From positions 62,001 to 126,000 of the forward strand of contig VCCP01000001.1 of NCBI GenBank assembly GCA_005765155.1: 64,000 bases of DNA, in the 5' to 3' direction. Each line of letters starts with the position of its first letter. Positions within the stretch are counted from its first letter, which is position 1. The position numbers and the translations under genes were made by a program. Of the stretch, positions 34,515 to 45,940 are shown piece by piece. The notes below the pieces were generated by a model. The model saw only the letters and a list, made by a program, of their open reading frames with translations, ran no database searches and was not told the origin of the DNA. Source of the DNA: Zelopaecilomyces penicillatus. Its lineage: Eukaryota; Ascomycota; Sordariomycetes; Hypocreales; Pseudodiploosporaceae.

Positions 34515-36592
34515 CGGCATGGTATTTCATAGCTATCTAACTATAACTTGTGTTAGATGGAAGCTATTGACCGTGGAGTTGCTTGAAAGCACCCACTGTC
34601 CCTGCAGGGTGTACCCAGTTATACATGAGGTATAAACGCCTGGTCAACCGGTTGGACGCCGTCGCCATTGTCCTAATTGGTCATATGAATGGGGATGGGT
34701 TTACTGTCGCCGCTGCTTCATTTTTACTCTCCAGGATTAAATTGGTAAAATGACAGGGCCTGGATTGATTCATCTAGCACCCAAAAACAGCAAATGTGTG
34801 CACGGCTATGGATCAATTTCTTCAAGCCGCGCGCTTAAGAGGGAAGGTTTTCAGCATGTAGCCTTGCCTGAGCGGCTGCTTCACATGGGCGATTGACGAG
34901 ATTCATCACATTATACACACACGCCGTCCAAGCGCTATTATACCACGACCCATACAAAGTAAGATACAGGTCGACCAAAATGTGGGTTGGTTATGTGTTT
35001 GATCACCCCTTCGAGCGACGCTTTAATTACAAGTGAAGACGTCGCCGCTTCATTAATCGATGCGGGCTCAGCCTCAGCAACATTCCAAAGATTGGCAGGG
35101 CACTGCTGAGAGGCATTTTTCATCATCAAATACATCCACACGTGTCATTTCTCAATTGACACGTAACAGAGAGAGTCATTCCATGATTTAGGCATATGCG
35201 AATCCGTTTTCAATGAAACTTCATGATTTGGGGATGATGATACACGGGGATGTGAACCGATACAACTTTCTCATCACTGAAGGGAGTGCAAAACTCATTG
35301 ACTTTGAGGTTGCGTTCTCGTGAAAGCATTCAAAGTCAATGAAGTAAGGAGTTGGAGACGAATAGTGAACAGACAGAATAGCAGCGAATGAAGAATCTAG
35401 AGCAAAAAGACCTGCCGACTGGGCACAAAGTTGCACTCAATCGGTGTCAACACGTGTGCATCTATAAACCTTGCAGTTCCAACTCTACTTGTGACAAGCA
35501 ATCGTTCAGTACAAAGTGCCGTTGTTTCTTTTCTCACAAATACCCCCACTGGAATAACCGACCAACAGAAACAATGAAATCGCTGCAAAACAACAAGATT
35601 GCCCAAGTAATGAGTAGCCTAAACGACTTGATTTAAACTAATCAAACTCATTCATTACAAGTACGCCAGAACATGCCATCGAAATCAATGATCTCCGGCT
35701 CTCGATAGAGAAAGGGAGCATGACATCACGTGAAAATAAATGAGCAATGAAACATCTGGGCATAAGCAACACCGCAAGAATGTCAATATACTCCCCAGGC
35801 CTAGCTCTTCCGCTTGGCAACACGATTGCCTTGCCAAGCTAAAGCTTAGCACTTCTGCAGTACCGACTACCAATTTTCATGACACAGGCTACACATCATA
35901 TGGTCAGTTACTGCATATTAAAACGGGTTTACACCCTAACCCTACTAGCTTGCCATGTTAACCCACGAACGGACTGGACTTGGTTTCAAACGAGGCGCCA
36001 GCCTACCTACACATAGCACCAAGTTAATTGCATCACTGGTGGCCCTTCCTCGTCTTTATTTTAGTGCCACGCTCCTTTGATGTGAGAGGCCTGGCCCGCA
36101 ACAAGGAAAAGAAGGCCACTATTCATTAATTTACCATGGGGGAGATGCCCAAGTTCCCAGCCCTCCCTCCCTTTAGGTAGCCAAAGCTAACGATGCGGCA
36201 GCTGAGCTATAACCAGTCTACCGCCCTTGAGGGAATCAATCGCCTTGCCTTGTACGGAGTAATCCTCCGCCCTAACTACCAGCCTTAAGCCCATCGATTT
36301 AGTTTATTAGCGGTAGCCACCAAGAGAAGAGGAGGAAGGAAAACAAACACCACCACGTTGATGCCGCCCTTGCGGTGGGCATGCAATCAACATCTGGCGG
36401 TGATTTCAGTTCTGGCCATGTGCCGCCTTTGCGCGTAAATAGAGTGGCGCCTCTTTATCTTCTGTCATCTCCACATTCAATCACATATACTCTCACACAC
36501 TTCTCTCTGCCTCCCTTGCTGTCTCACCTTACGTCGCGCCCTCGCAAAAATGCGACTCCTCCAATGTGAGCTCCTCTTGCACACATCCGATC
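34515..36592. other. 2 kb gene-poor region
   Basis: No convincing gene. It contains a perfect inverted repeat (listed separately) and the C/T-rich promoter region of the following membrane-protein gene. Confidence 0.5.
35295..35342. repeat. Perfect 13-bp inverted repeat, 22-bp spacer
   Basis: The arms tcattgactttga (35295-35307) and tcaaagtcaatga (35330-35342) are exact reverse complements and could form a hairpin or a dimeric protein-binding site. No gene lies next to it. Confidence 0.7.
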
Positions 36593-37587
36593 ATGCTCGC
36601 CGTCGTCCCGGCGCAGGAGGCAAAAATGGCCGCCGCCATCCGGGGCAGCGTAGCCTCCCACGCAAGACCGGAAGGCGAGGCACACATCACACCCTTCATC
36701 TTTCTCAGTCTTGCGCTCTATAATGTGATGGAGCTCACCATCATCACATTTACCACCTTCAAGAGGTTCCGGGGCCTGTATTGCTGGAGCATCATTGTCT
36801 CGACCTATGGCACCGCTGTCAATGCAGTTGGCTTCATTCTCCGGGGCTTGGACCGAGGGCTGTCGCCGTTCCTCTACTCCAGCCTCGTTCTTTTTGGCTG
36901 GGGGCCATGATCACGGGGCAATCGCTCGTCCTGTATTCCAGGCTCCACATTGTCCTGCAGAAAGAGACATGGCTACGCGCTGTGCTGCACATGATCATCT
37001 TCAATGCCATTTTCGTCAGCATACCAGTCATGGTGTTGGTGTATCTCGTCGACACCGACCCTAAACGTTATGTCCTGATTTTTTCCATCTCCGAAAAGGT
37101 ACAACTTTGCATTTTCTTTGTCCAAGAGGCCATTATTTCATCGCTGTATCTGTACGAAACCCTAAAAATTCTCAAAAGCCATACTGGACTTGCGGCCGGC
37201 GGAAACCGCCAGATCATGATCCATGTTGTCGTCATTAACGTTGTCATAATTCTCTTGGATATCAGCGTACTCGCTCTAGAATTCGCCAACCTCTTCAACG
37301 TGCAGACGGCTTGGAAACCTTTCGCATATAGCATCAAGTTGAAGATGGAATTCAGTGTGCTGAATCGCTTGGTCGAGCTGTCGCAGTATGTGCGACGAGG
37401 TCGTTCGATATCCATGGATGGAACACCGTCTGATTTTAACAATGTAGAGACGTTTGAAGATGGGCTACGGAGGGGGAGAAATCAGCTGGCAATGCCATTC
37501 CGTAGTAGTCAAACGGAGACTCGTGAAATCAGAGTTGGCATCCCCCCGGAGCTACATAGATTAGAGCATCCCAGATTACAACGTTGA
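36593..37587 (+). pseudogene. DUF7703-like integral membrane protein, frameshifted
   Basis: The first frame (from 36593) encodes the family N-terminus: FIFLSLALYNVMEL, then TFTTFKRFRGLYCWSIIVSTYG and two membrane helices, ending SLVLFGWGP and stop at 36910. The next frame, from the same place, continues the family with AMITGQSLVLYSRLHIVLQ and four further hydrophobic segments, ending at 37587 after a polar tail. The junction lies in a run of five G's (36900-36904); six G's would keep one frame and give the usual GW...M-TGQ transition. There is no GT-AG pair that would do this by splicing. Function of the family unknown; about seven membrane segments. May be a homopolymer sequencing error. Confidence 0.7.
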
Positions 37588-39115
37588 CAAATGATATAAT
37601 GAAATTCTCAACTATGCAAAATAATCTCAATGACGTAATCCTACTCGTTCGTTCATAAACGTTGCTTTGTATTATAGCAGTCATCGAAATCAGGGACCAA
37701 TGACGATTAAGATTACCACACCGCAGTTTCAATTTGTCTGTATACCTATTTCCATGGCCAATTTACTTGGTTTATTTCTGAATATATATTTAAGCGTTGC
37801 ATGCAACACCACTGTCTTACTTATGCGATGGAATTTTCATGCCAGCTATTAACCCGGCCGCTGTATTCCATGATACTGAGTTAAACGTAAATATCGCCTT
37901 GAATGAATGGAAATGGGTTTGCGTAAATATCATTTTGCTTCTGTATAGGGTATGCGATTGCATGCTACTACTGTGTGAACACCGATGCTCAACAAAATGA
38001 AGATGCCAACAGCCTGCTTCACCGTTGTCAACTCCCTGTGGCTGGGACAAGATGCAGGCACCTTGCAATGGTTGTGAAACATTGCGAGGCGGACAATCCA
38101 ATATGCATCACTTGTTATATCCACATTTGAGGCAGCTTTCACACAACACGCATCCCATCGGCCCACGCAGGCTTCCTTGCATTGACTAACCCTGACAAAG
38201 CAAAAAAGGGTTGTTCTCTCGCATGCTTGATGGAACCCGTGACATCCACACCTGTAAGACACCTCTAGCCGCTCCCTTAAAATAAAGAACCAAGACATCG
38301 GATCGTCGCTTCTCCCTAAAACCCCACAAATTCGGATCCGACTAACAAAGACATCTCTCCCTGCCAATGTTCCTCGAGGGATATGCATTCAACGCATGTT
38401 TACCGCCTTCAGAGACTAGTTTCTCGTAAACGCTATAGTGCTGTCGGGAAATCATCTCCGCTTTAATCCCTTCTCTCGATCCAACGGCCATGTCACATTC
38501 CAGCCAACGACAACTCTTCGATAGTCATCAACCTGACTGCTTGCCAAAGAAATGAAGGCATCTTATCCTAGAATCTGTGTAACAAATCTAATTTTAATAA
38601 TAGCTTTTTCTTTCTATTTTCTCTTTTATTCAAAGAGACAGCTTGTAAATATTGTAATTATAAAACACCTGTATCATGTTTAATATCCCAAGGAGTAGGG
38701 GGCGGTCAAGGGGTGGAAATAAAGCCCTGAGTATGAAGTGTCCTGTAGATAGGGACTAAGACAAGCCAAAGGGAGAAAATGCTACTCCATACAAGGCGTT
38801 GATATTGTCAAGCGGTGTAGGACGACTTTCATTTTCCTGTGGAGAAAATATGATGAGTAGCAATTATGTGATTCAGATCGAGCAGACTTATTGTTTCCCT
38901 TGCTGAAACTCTACCAACCTCGCTCGATTGTATTGCGAGAACAATAAAACAAACTGCCCTTTCTAGCCATTCAACCAACTATAAAGGAAACGTCTGGTCG
39001 CCTCCTCCATCAGCTTTTCCTCATCATCACTCTCACATCATCTCAACAAACAACCCCTACAACACACACAACAACCAAACCACTTCCATCCACCACCACC
39101 ACCTCAACCTTCAAA
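37588..39115. other. 1.5 kb gene-poor region
   Basis: Long frames here (for example 37930-38388 minus) have no domain and unlikely composition. The right end contains the promoter and C/A-rich leader of the next gene. Confidence 0.45.
38980..38987 (+). promoter_or_regulatory. TATA-like box of the 39116 gene
   Basis: TATAAAGG 136 bp before the start codon, followed by a C/A-rich leader (accaccaccacctcaacc). Confidence 0.55.
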
Positions 39116-39373
39116 ATGCATGCCTCAATCATCATCATGGCCGCTCTTGCCACCCTCGGCTTCGCTGCGCCAGGAACTCCCTTTAAGGACGTCTGCATCA
39201 CTGACCTCGACAAGTGCCAGCGATGCGCCATTGACTGCACCGACCCCAGCCGAGGTGCTGCTGACAAGGTCGCCTGCATGGCTGTTAAGTGCGGTGTCGA
39301 CGTGAGTGCTCCTCGATAGTTCGGATTTGCTTGAGTTTCAATACTGACCCTACTCTAGTGCCTCGTCGCATAA
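39116..39373 (+). CDS. Small secreted Cys-rich protein
   Basis: Two exons (39116-39301, 39359-39373; 57 bp intron with GTGAGT donor) give 66 residues ending in CLVA. Without the splice the last cysteine is lost. The signal peptide is MHASIIIMAALATLGFAA. The mature part has seven cysteines with a CxxCxxxC core (KCQRCAIDC) and a late CxxxxCxxxC (ACMAVKCGVDC). The odd cysteine number is notable. No family recognised; extracellular role such as host interaction is inference. Confidence 0.8.
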
Positions 39374-39804
39374 ATCATGCCATTAATATCGTTGGCTCAC
39401 TATTCAGTACCCGGAATGTCATCACAGAGTAGGAAAAGGCTCGAACTGCTAGGACGATTCATCAATTGTCTAGGCTAATTGGGAGGTTTCGGAAAAGGGA
39501 AAGACTGTATGGGATAATGGATAATGGGCAAAACAACTGGCTTCAAAACTAGACATTCACTTCTAATTAGTAATTTACTTTATCTACTTTCGGACAACGT
39601 TTGACCAACTTAAAGGCCCCCACACTTAATTCGTCTTCTCCAGAAACACTCGATTAAACTTTGAAGCACAAGTAACTTTGCAGCTGGAATATTTCAAGAC
39701 TTCTCACACGCTGGACATTATATACATCGCTCTTCATAAAAGGTTAACTCATAAATCAACTCTTCTGAACAGCCAATCCACCATATGTACATGTATAGGA
39801 CCAT
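39374..39804. other. Convergent intergenic region
   Basis: 430 bp of 3' flanking DNA between convergent genes; no gene. Confidence 0.5.
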
Positions 39805-40724
39805 TTACTTGAGCTTTGCAATCAAACTGTCTCCCTGGGCTTGCAGAGATGCCTCAAACTCCGTAAAGCTCTTGGCATTCCACTTGGCCCTGTTGGCTCC
39901 TGGTACAGCATTGCTACCCTTGAAGGCGATGTACAGAACATCGTTAGTATCATGCGCAGCATTGCCATTTACAGCGCGACCGTAGCAGGCCTGACCTAGA
40001 GAGAGAGAAACCTCTCCAACAAGAGGAGGGCCGTCGTCGCCATTAGTGTCACCCCAGACACCATAGAACTGTGAACGTTTGTCAGTAAAAAATCCGAGAG
40101 ATACCTGGAGTGTTAGCTAGACTTACCATCTTGTCTCCACAAACAACGGCGACAATGGAAAGCGGCTCAATTCCATAACTCTGGGGGTTGAAGTTGACAT
40201 ATCCATTTGTGCTACCCTCGTTACCGAGCACGACATAGGAGTGCACATAGGCGTTGAGATCTTTGATGCCCTTGTTGTAGCTTTTGACAGTACCTCCAAA
40301 GGTGGTTTGGCTCTGGGTATCGCGAGAGCTTTCACAATCGCCATTGCCCTGGCCCAAGGCACCATCACAGTCGATATCCATATTGACAAGGTTGCCGCGG
40401 TTGCCCTGAAGGTACACGATTCCATAGTCGGAGAGGTGATCGCCGCAATAGCAAAAGTCTTGGCAATGTTAGCAATGGAACATCGCACATATAACCTCGC
40501 ATATAAAGGTGACTTGATCAGTAATTGGGGGTAAAAACAAAAACAAGAGTTTTACCCTTGGAGTCACCCTCTTGACTGAAAAAACCACCCTTCAATTTAT
40601 TAGAGCATGATCCCTTCGCTCTGATCGACTTGTACAGTGACTTGACATTGGCAGGAACTTCTCGTGCGAGCACTTCTGCACCGAGAAGGCCTGCAATCAG
40701 AAGTGGTGACAAGATACCTCGCAT
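39805..40724 (-). CDS. GH75 chitosanase A
   Basis: Three exons (40556-40724, 40127-40458, 39805-40068) give 254 residues. The signal peptide is MRGILSPLLIAGLLGAEVLA. The GH75 features are YCGD followed by GIVYLQG, NMDIDCDGA, LNAYVHSYVVLGNEG, PLSIVAVVCGDKM and, across intron 2, FYGVWGDTNGDDGPPLVGE, which contains the conserved acidic pair (D of GDTNG and E of VGE) thought to be catalytic in fungal chitosanases. It hydrolyses chitosan endo-wise outside the cell. It is transcribed away from a second GH75 gene 1.65 kb distant, with the same intron position before the GVWGDTN segment. Confidence 0.92.
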
Positions 40725-42374
40725 TTTGAGATCTTGCTAGCGTTAATCAAGTAAGATAAGGGGTGTGCTTTTATGTTTGTTTCGTAAAGCTGAAGAGAGC
40801 ATACAAGAAGTTGGTCGCACATTTTTAACATAGACAAGCCGCCGTATTTATAGATGGATGCCAATAAAGAGGTATGGTTTACCCCATATCTTCTTGTTTG
40901 CGCCCAGTCTCTAAAACGGAACAGACGACTATCATTTACTCCTCAGGGCAAACGATGGTATCGTAACATTACCATTAGGCCCGCAAACTATTCAGATTGG
41001 CTCTTGGGGAAATGCTGTAGTAACACCGTGCAACGTTGATCGCGTCGGACATTAAACTATGGTGGAAATTTACCGACTTCACAAAATCCTCCGAAACAAC
41101 AAGATTGCAACTTTGCAAGCACAATGAGAAAAGAAACCATCACATATCATCACAGCTGCACGGGGACTTCGGCACCCTCTTTTACCACAATGGGACGCGG
41201 GGTCCTGTGTGGGTGGTGAGGGTCTTCATCAGCAAGGCCCCCCCGACTAGTGAGAGTCTGAGAGTACGTTATGGTTGGTGCAGAGTTTGTATTGTGATGG
41301 TACTGCAACGTTGTAAAGATGAGAGACAGTTCATCCACGAATGAAGATGAGAAGAAGTTAATGTACAGATGAATTCAAAATCCGTGATCATTATATGAGA
41401 AGTTGTATTATAGGTTCAAAGCATACTGCCGGTTTTATAGCCATCTCTCCGACTGCAGCCAAGGCTTTTCAACAGTCTAAGCCAGAAACCAAGCCTCAAG
41501 AGCCGTGTTACACAAACAAGCTCCATAGTATGATTACCTAGTGACTGCTTATCCGTCTCCACATCAACAACCATGTCTACACCCCGTGCGTCCTCTCAAT
41601 TGACGTCTTTTCCAATGCTAGAATACTAGGTAGCCGACCAAAAGGATGTCACCGTCCCGTCGGCTAATTAACATCGACCAGGTACCCCACGTTCGGCATC
41701 CCGCGGTTTCCCACCAGCCGATCTAGCGTGTCTGGGCATTTTTCCGGGGAGATCACCAAGCAGCTTCAAATTCTCACATCATCATTCACCTAAACCAAGG
41801 CTATCATAATCTTATTTTTATTCTCGCTCTGATATGAGGCGACGACTTCACATAAGCGTAAAGAAGCTTTCATGAACTCTAGAAAAACATGTCCAGCGTG
41901 TTGCTACCGGTGGCTTACCAATTCACTCTGCTGACCTCTATCATGGATGATCGTATCTTCACAAGCAAAAATGCACCTCTCCATGTTCATGATGTAGATC
42001 ATCCTACAGTACCATTCTAGAATCCTCAGACCGTCGATTAGAATTGTCTGGCGTCAGATTTCAAGCAGATCCATTCGTTTTCAGCGCCAATGAGGTCTCA
42101 GATGACGACATGAATCGTGGCAGCCCTGTCCATTAAATGCATGATTGGTGGGATGTAAGTGGGATACCATTCCGTATATGCCACCTTCCTCTCTGCGTCT
42201 CCTCGTATACAGGAGATCGTACAATTAGAATAGGTCAATGCCAATAATTGAAATATAACTACACCGTGTTGGCCTTCATAAAGTACAAATAACTCTTCTT
42301 AATTTCAATTGTAAATTTACTACCACGGCATCATACACGTCCATTAATAGCATCCTTGTATAAACCAGCCCGAA
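40725..42374. promoter_or_regulatory. Divergent intergenic region between two chitosanase genes
   Basis: 1.65 kb containing the upstream regions of both GH75 genes. No coding frame is supported. Confidence 0.5.
40845..40852 (-). promoter_or_regulatory. TATA-like box of chitosanase A
   Basis: TATAAATA on the minus strand, about 121 bp before the start codon. Confidence 0.5.
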
Positions 42375-43243
42375 ATGCGTGCCTCGACTATTCTTACGCT
42401 TGGAGCGTTTAGTGCTATCGCATCCGCCTACAGCTTGCCTGCACACGTCAAGACTCTTTACGATGCGCACAGGGTGAGAATCACCATCCTAACCCTCACT
42501 AGAAAGCGAAGTTAACATATACATATTCCTTCATTAGGCCGGAACTTGTAAGAAAGCACTGTCTGGAAAGTCTTCTACCGGCGCCGTATTCTGCGGAGAT
42601 ATCCCCAATGCCATCTTTCTGAAAGGAGGGCCCGGAAACTATGACAACATGGACATTGATTGCGATGGCGCTGATGCCAGCGCTGGCGATTGCTCTGATG
42701 ACCCCAGCGGTTATGGCGCAACATCTTTCAAAGATACCGTTCGAACGTTTGGCATCAGCGATTTGAACGCCAATATTCACCCATATGTCGTCGTCAACGA
42801 GCCTCCTTACTTTAACGCGCAAAAGTATGGCATGAAGCCACTTTCCGTCATGGCCGTTGTGTGCAATAACCAAATTGTAAGTAATGGATCCATATTACCA
42901 ATAATGAATAGTCTTCATACCACCCCTACGTCCTTGGCCACATTCCAAAGATTTATACCCCTTTTGCTGACCCGATTGGTAGTGGTACGGCGTCTGGGGC
43001 GACACCAACATGGAGCCAACTACAGGCGAGGCCTCCATCTCGCTCGCAAAGCTGTGCTTCCCCAACGAACGCCTATCAGGGAATGCTGGCCACGGTGCAA
43101 AGGACGTCATGTACATCGGCTTCTTAGGAAACGAAGCTGTGCCCGGCAAGAACGGTGCAAACTGGAAGGCCAAGAATGCCCAAGAGTTTGAGCAGAGCAT
43201 CAAGGCTCTTGGTGACAAACTTGTCGCAACTCTTCCAAAATAG
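42375..43243 (+). CDS. GH75 chitosanase B
   Basis: Three exons (42375-42473, 42538-42876, 42983-43243) give 232 residues. The signal peptide is MRASTILTLGAFSAIASA. The family core is present: FCGDIPNAIFLKG, NMDIDCDGADASAGDC, DLNANIHPYVVV, PLSVMAVVCNNQI and WYGVWGDTNMEPTTGEASIS with the conserved D and E. It is clearly paralogous to chitosanase A, with matching intron placement before YGVWGDTN. It differs in the loop between the acidic residues (NMEPTTGE against NGDDGPPLVGE), so specificity may differ. Secreted; acts on chitosan. Confidence 0.92.
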
Positions 43244-43421
43244 AACAGACACTCTGTGTTTCCGCATATAGGATCATTGTACATTCCTCCAACATAAATC
43301 AATACACTTACATACTTTCCACTGTCGATTCCTCCCATGTCGTTTTATCTCTTTGTATCGTAGCAGGCCCATTCTTGCAATTTTCTAAAGTGTTCTGTTC
43401 TGATGATGGCATAATACCACG

Positions 43422-45743
43422 TCAAATTTCTTTAATTTCACGTAGTCCCCAATAGTATTTAACATGAATCGTCGGCTCCGAGGAAATAATTATTCCTGAT
43501 TTATGGATGTTTGCTAGACATGCAATTCCACGTTCCTTGAGTAGCGATGTTTCAGCTCCGCAGGTTGCAACATAAGCACACCAAGCAATGCTCGTCGCAA
43601 AATCCTGATCGCCTAGACCATTTTCAATGCAAGGCTGTATGTAATCCAGGACCTGCGTGACGTTGCATTGTAGTGATCTGTAGTTGGCGTTGCGCACCCG
43701 TCGAAAGAAGTAAATGATAAGAGTGTGATGTATCGCAAGGACCATACACTGGCGTATGTGATTTGTGACGGGCAGCTTCTCCCCTTGGTCGCTCGTAAAG
43801 TCCGAGTCTATCTCCCAAGACAAAATACTACTCTCGAGAGCATCGATGCGTTGAGCCATTGCCATTGCAAACTGGGCGTCTGCGTCGTCCGCAGGGTTGA
43901 GTTTGTCTTGCGCATTTGCGAGGGATATCACCTGTGACAGCAACGTCATGAGTGACTCGGGAATGCCATAAATTTCAGGATAGAGCGTCTCTTTCCAAAG
44001 TCCCTGGCTTTCCAGGTGTATGTCGTTGTAGCCCAATTCATCGGTTTTTTCACATGCGGGATCCAGGCCAGAGTCCAACGATTCCTCTCGTGTTGCGAAG
44101 CCCCGTTCGGATGCTGAACTCGATGGAGGCTGAATGAAGCCCTTGAATTTACTAGCACAGTGATAAGGCGTGCACGTTGCTTCAGCCAAAATGCGTAAAT
44201 GCGTGTACATGTGATGAAGGATGCGTGCTTTATGAGATTTTCGCTTGCGAAGGCCTCGAGTACGTATCAGATATTCGGCATCCATCAGATATCCTTTAAA
44301 CGTCTGGGCTTCATTGAAGAGCTATGAGGGAGGCGCCGTCAGTGAAACACATTCCCGGAATGTTGCAGAGAGAGACTACAAACCGATATCATTGCAACAG
44401 AGAGCACAGCCATCAACAGCTCTTTGTACTTGACTTTCGATTTCCCCGACAATTCTTCATGAAGTGCACGGAGCAGATGTAATTTGGCCTTTTTTTGGTG
44501 ACCGGTAGCCACCTCGTACCACGAACCCTCGTTAAGCTTTGCTCCATGTAACTTGAAGGCACTGTTGGCGATGATGGCATAGAAAATAGCTAAGCGAGCG
44601 TCAGTAGCAGTGTTCGTAACGTATATTTCCGCAAATGTCTGCAGAGCACAAGGCAAGAATAATGATGTCCAAGGTGATTGTTTTCGAGATTGAATGCCCG
44701 TTGGTGATTTGACAACATGATCGCTGTAGTAGTTCAGCAGCGTCTCTGCGTATGCTGGCATTCTACAGTTTTCGTTGTTCTGAAGCAAAGATGGCGGCAG
44801 TGGCGATATTCCTGCAGCACGATGGGCCATCATGGAGCGCATGATGCTGATGGAGTACTCATCAGTGGTCGTCGTACCGCCAGCATATGCCGGATTCCAT
44901 GAGATATTGATGCCATCACCATCACCTGCCGAAGCAACTTGGTGCTGGTCATTGACAACCTCTTCAGAAGACAAGCCTTGGTCGTGAGTTGGGGTTTGGC
45001 CCAGTGAAGAGTTGCTGCCTCTAAGTTCAAGTTGACAATGCCAAGCATTTACGGTGCTTAATTGGCATAGATTCCGAAATGGTACGGGGGGGTGTGATTC
45101 CTTGCGCACTGTCGGAATGCTTTCCGAGCTGTCCCCTGCACAGTCCTTGGCAGGAGATGATGCAGATTGGCCAAGCGGGGTGATTTGGCGTCCATCTGAT
45201 TCATCGACTTCCGCATTCAATCCGTTGAACACGCCGAAAGGACCTTGCCTCAATGGAGGAGCAGCCGCAAGGTTGTCCTCCCATGATTCGCAACTACTCT
45301 CGAGGTGAGCAAGAGCATCCGCAACGGTCTGGGCTTCCAGGCTCTCCACCAGCTCCAGAGTCATACGCTGACGAGCAGACTCTTTTGGATTTTGTTCACG
45401 TCAGATACTGCATTTTCGCATTCCATTGCTCGGTGCCCGGTGACAAAAACATACCCACATAAAGCGTACGACGGTAACTCGACCCCCGATGGCTCTGTCG
45501 CTGTTCTCCATCGTCCGTCTTGTCCCCAACCGCAGTGACCCAGACAAGATTGGCGTCGTAGCCCTTGCATTCGATCCCGAGGCGTTGGCACACACCGCAC
45601 ACAGGCCGTCCCTCGTCGCACTTGGCATGTCTCTGACGGCATGTACGACAGCCGGTAAAAGTCCTCGTGCGGTCAACGTGGGCCTTCATTGTTGTTGCAG
45701 GGTTAGGGTGATTGGAATTGGAATGTTTCCGCGACGCGTCCAA
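43422..45743 (-). CDS. Zn2Cys6 transcription factor with Fungal_trans_2-like domain
   Basis: Three exons (45455-45743, 44384-45381, 43422-44321) give 728 residues. The DNA-binding cluster is C32-x2-C35-x6-C42-x6-C49-x2-C52-x6-C59 in GCRTCRQRHAKCDEGRPVCG. The C-terminal two thirds carry the middle-homology layout of the ARG81/ARCA-like group: a LLNYYSDHVVKS segment, SLFLPCALQ, AIFYAIIANSAFKL, then DAEYLIRTRGLRKRKSHKAR across intron 2. An alternative start is the Met at residue 19. Nuclear regulator. It shares a 197 bp divergent upstream region with the epimerase-like gene, which it may control (inference). Confidence 0.92.
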
Positions 45744-45940
45744 TCACCCCGCTCCCAGATTTATAATCCATTCTTTTGAAACGGAACATGACATGATTTG
45801 CAAGACAAAGAGAGGCACCGAGGCTCAAATTACAATGCGACTATTAATACTCGAGTTATCGCCAATCATAAAAAATATGTGGCATTTACGTTGACATTCA
45901 AACATCTCTGGCTCTCAAAGCGAGCGATATTTTCGTCAAG
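45744..45940. promoter_or_regulatory. Compact bidirectional promoter
   Basis: Only 197 bp separate the start codons of the Zn2Cys6 regulator and the epimerase-like gene, so both must share this region. Confidence 0.7.

Noticed and set aside
37930..38388. 152-codon minus-strand frame
   Set aside because: No recognisable domain, signal peptide or codon bias.
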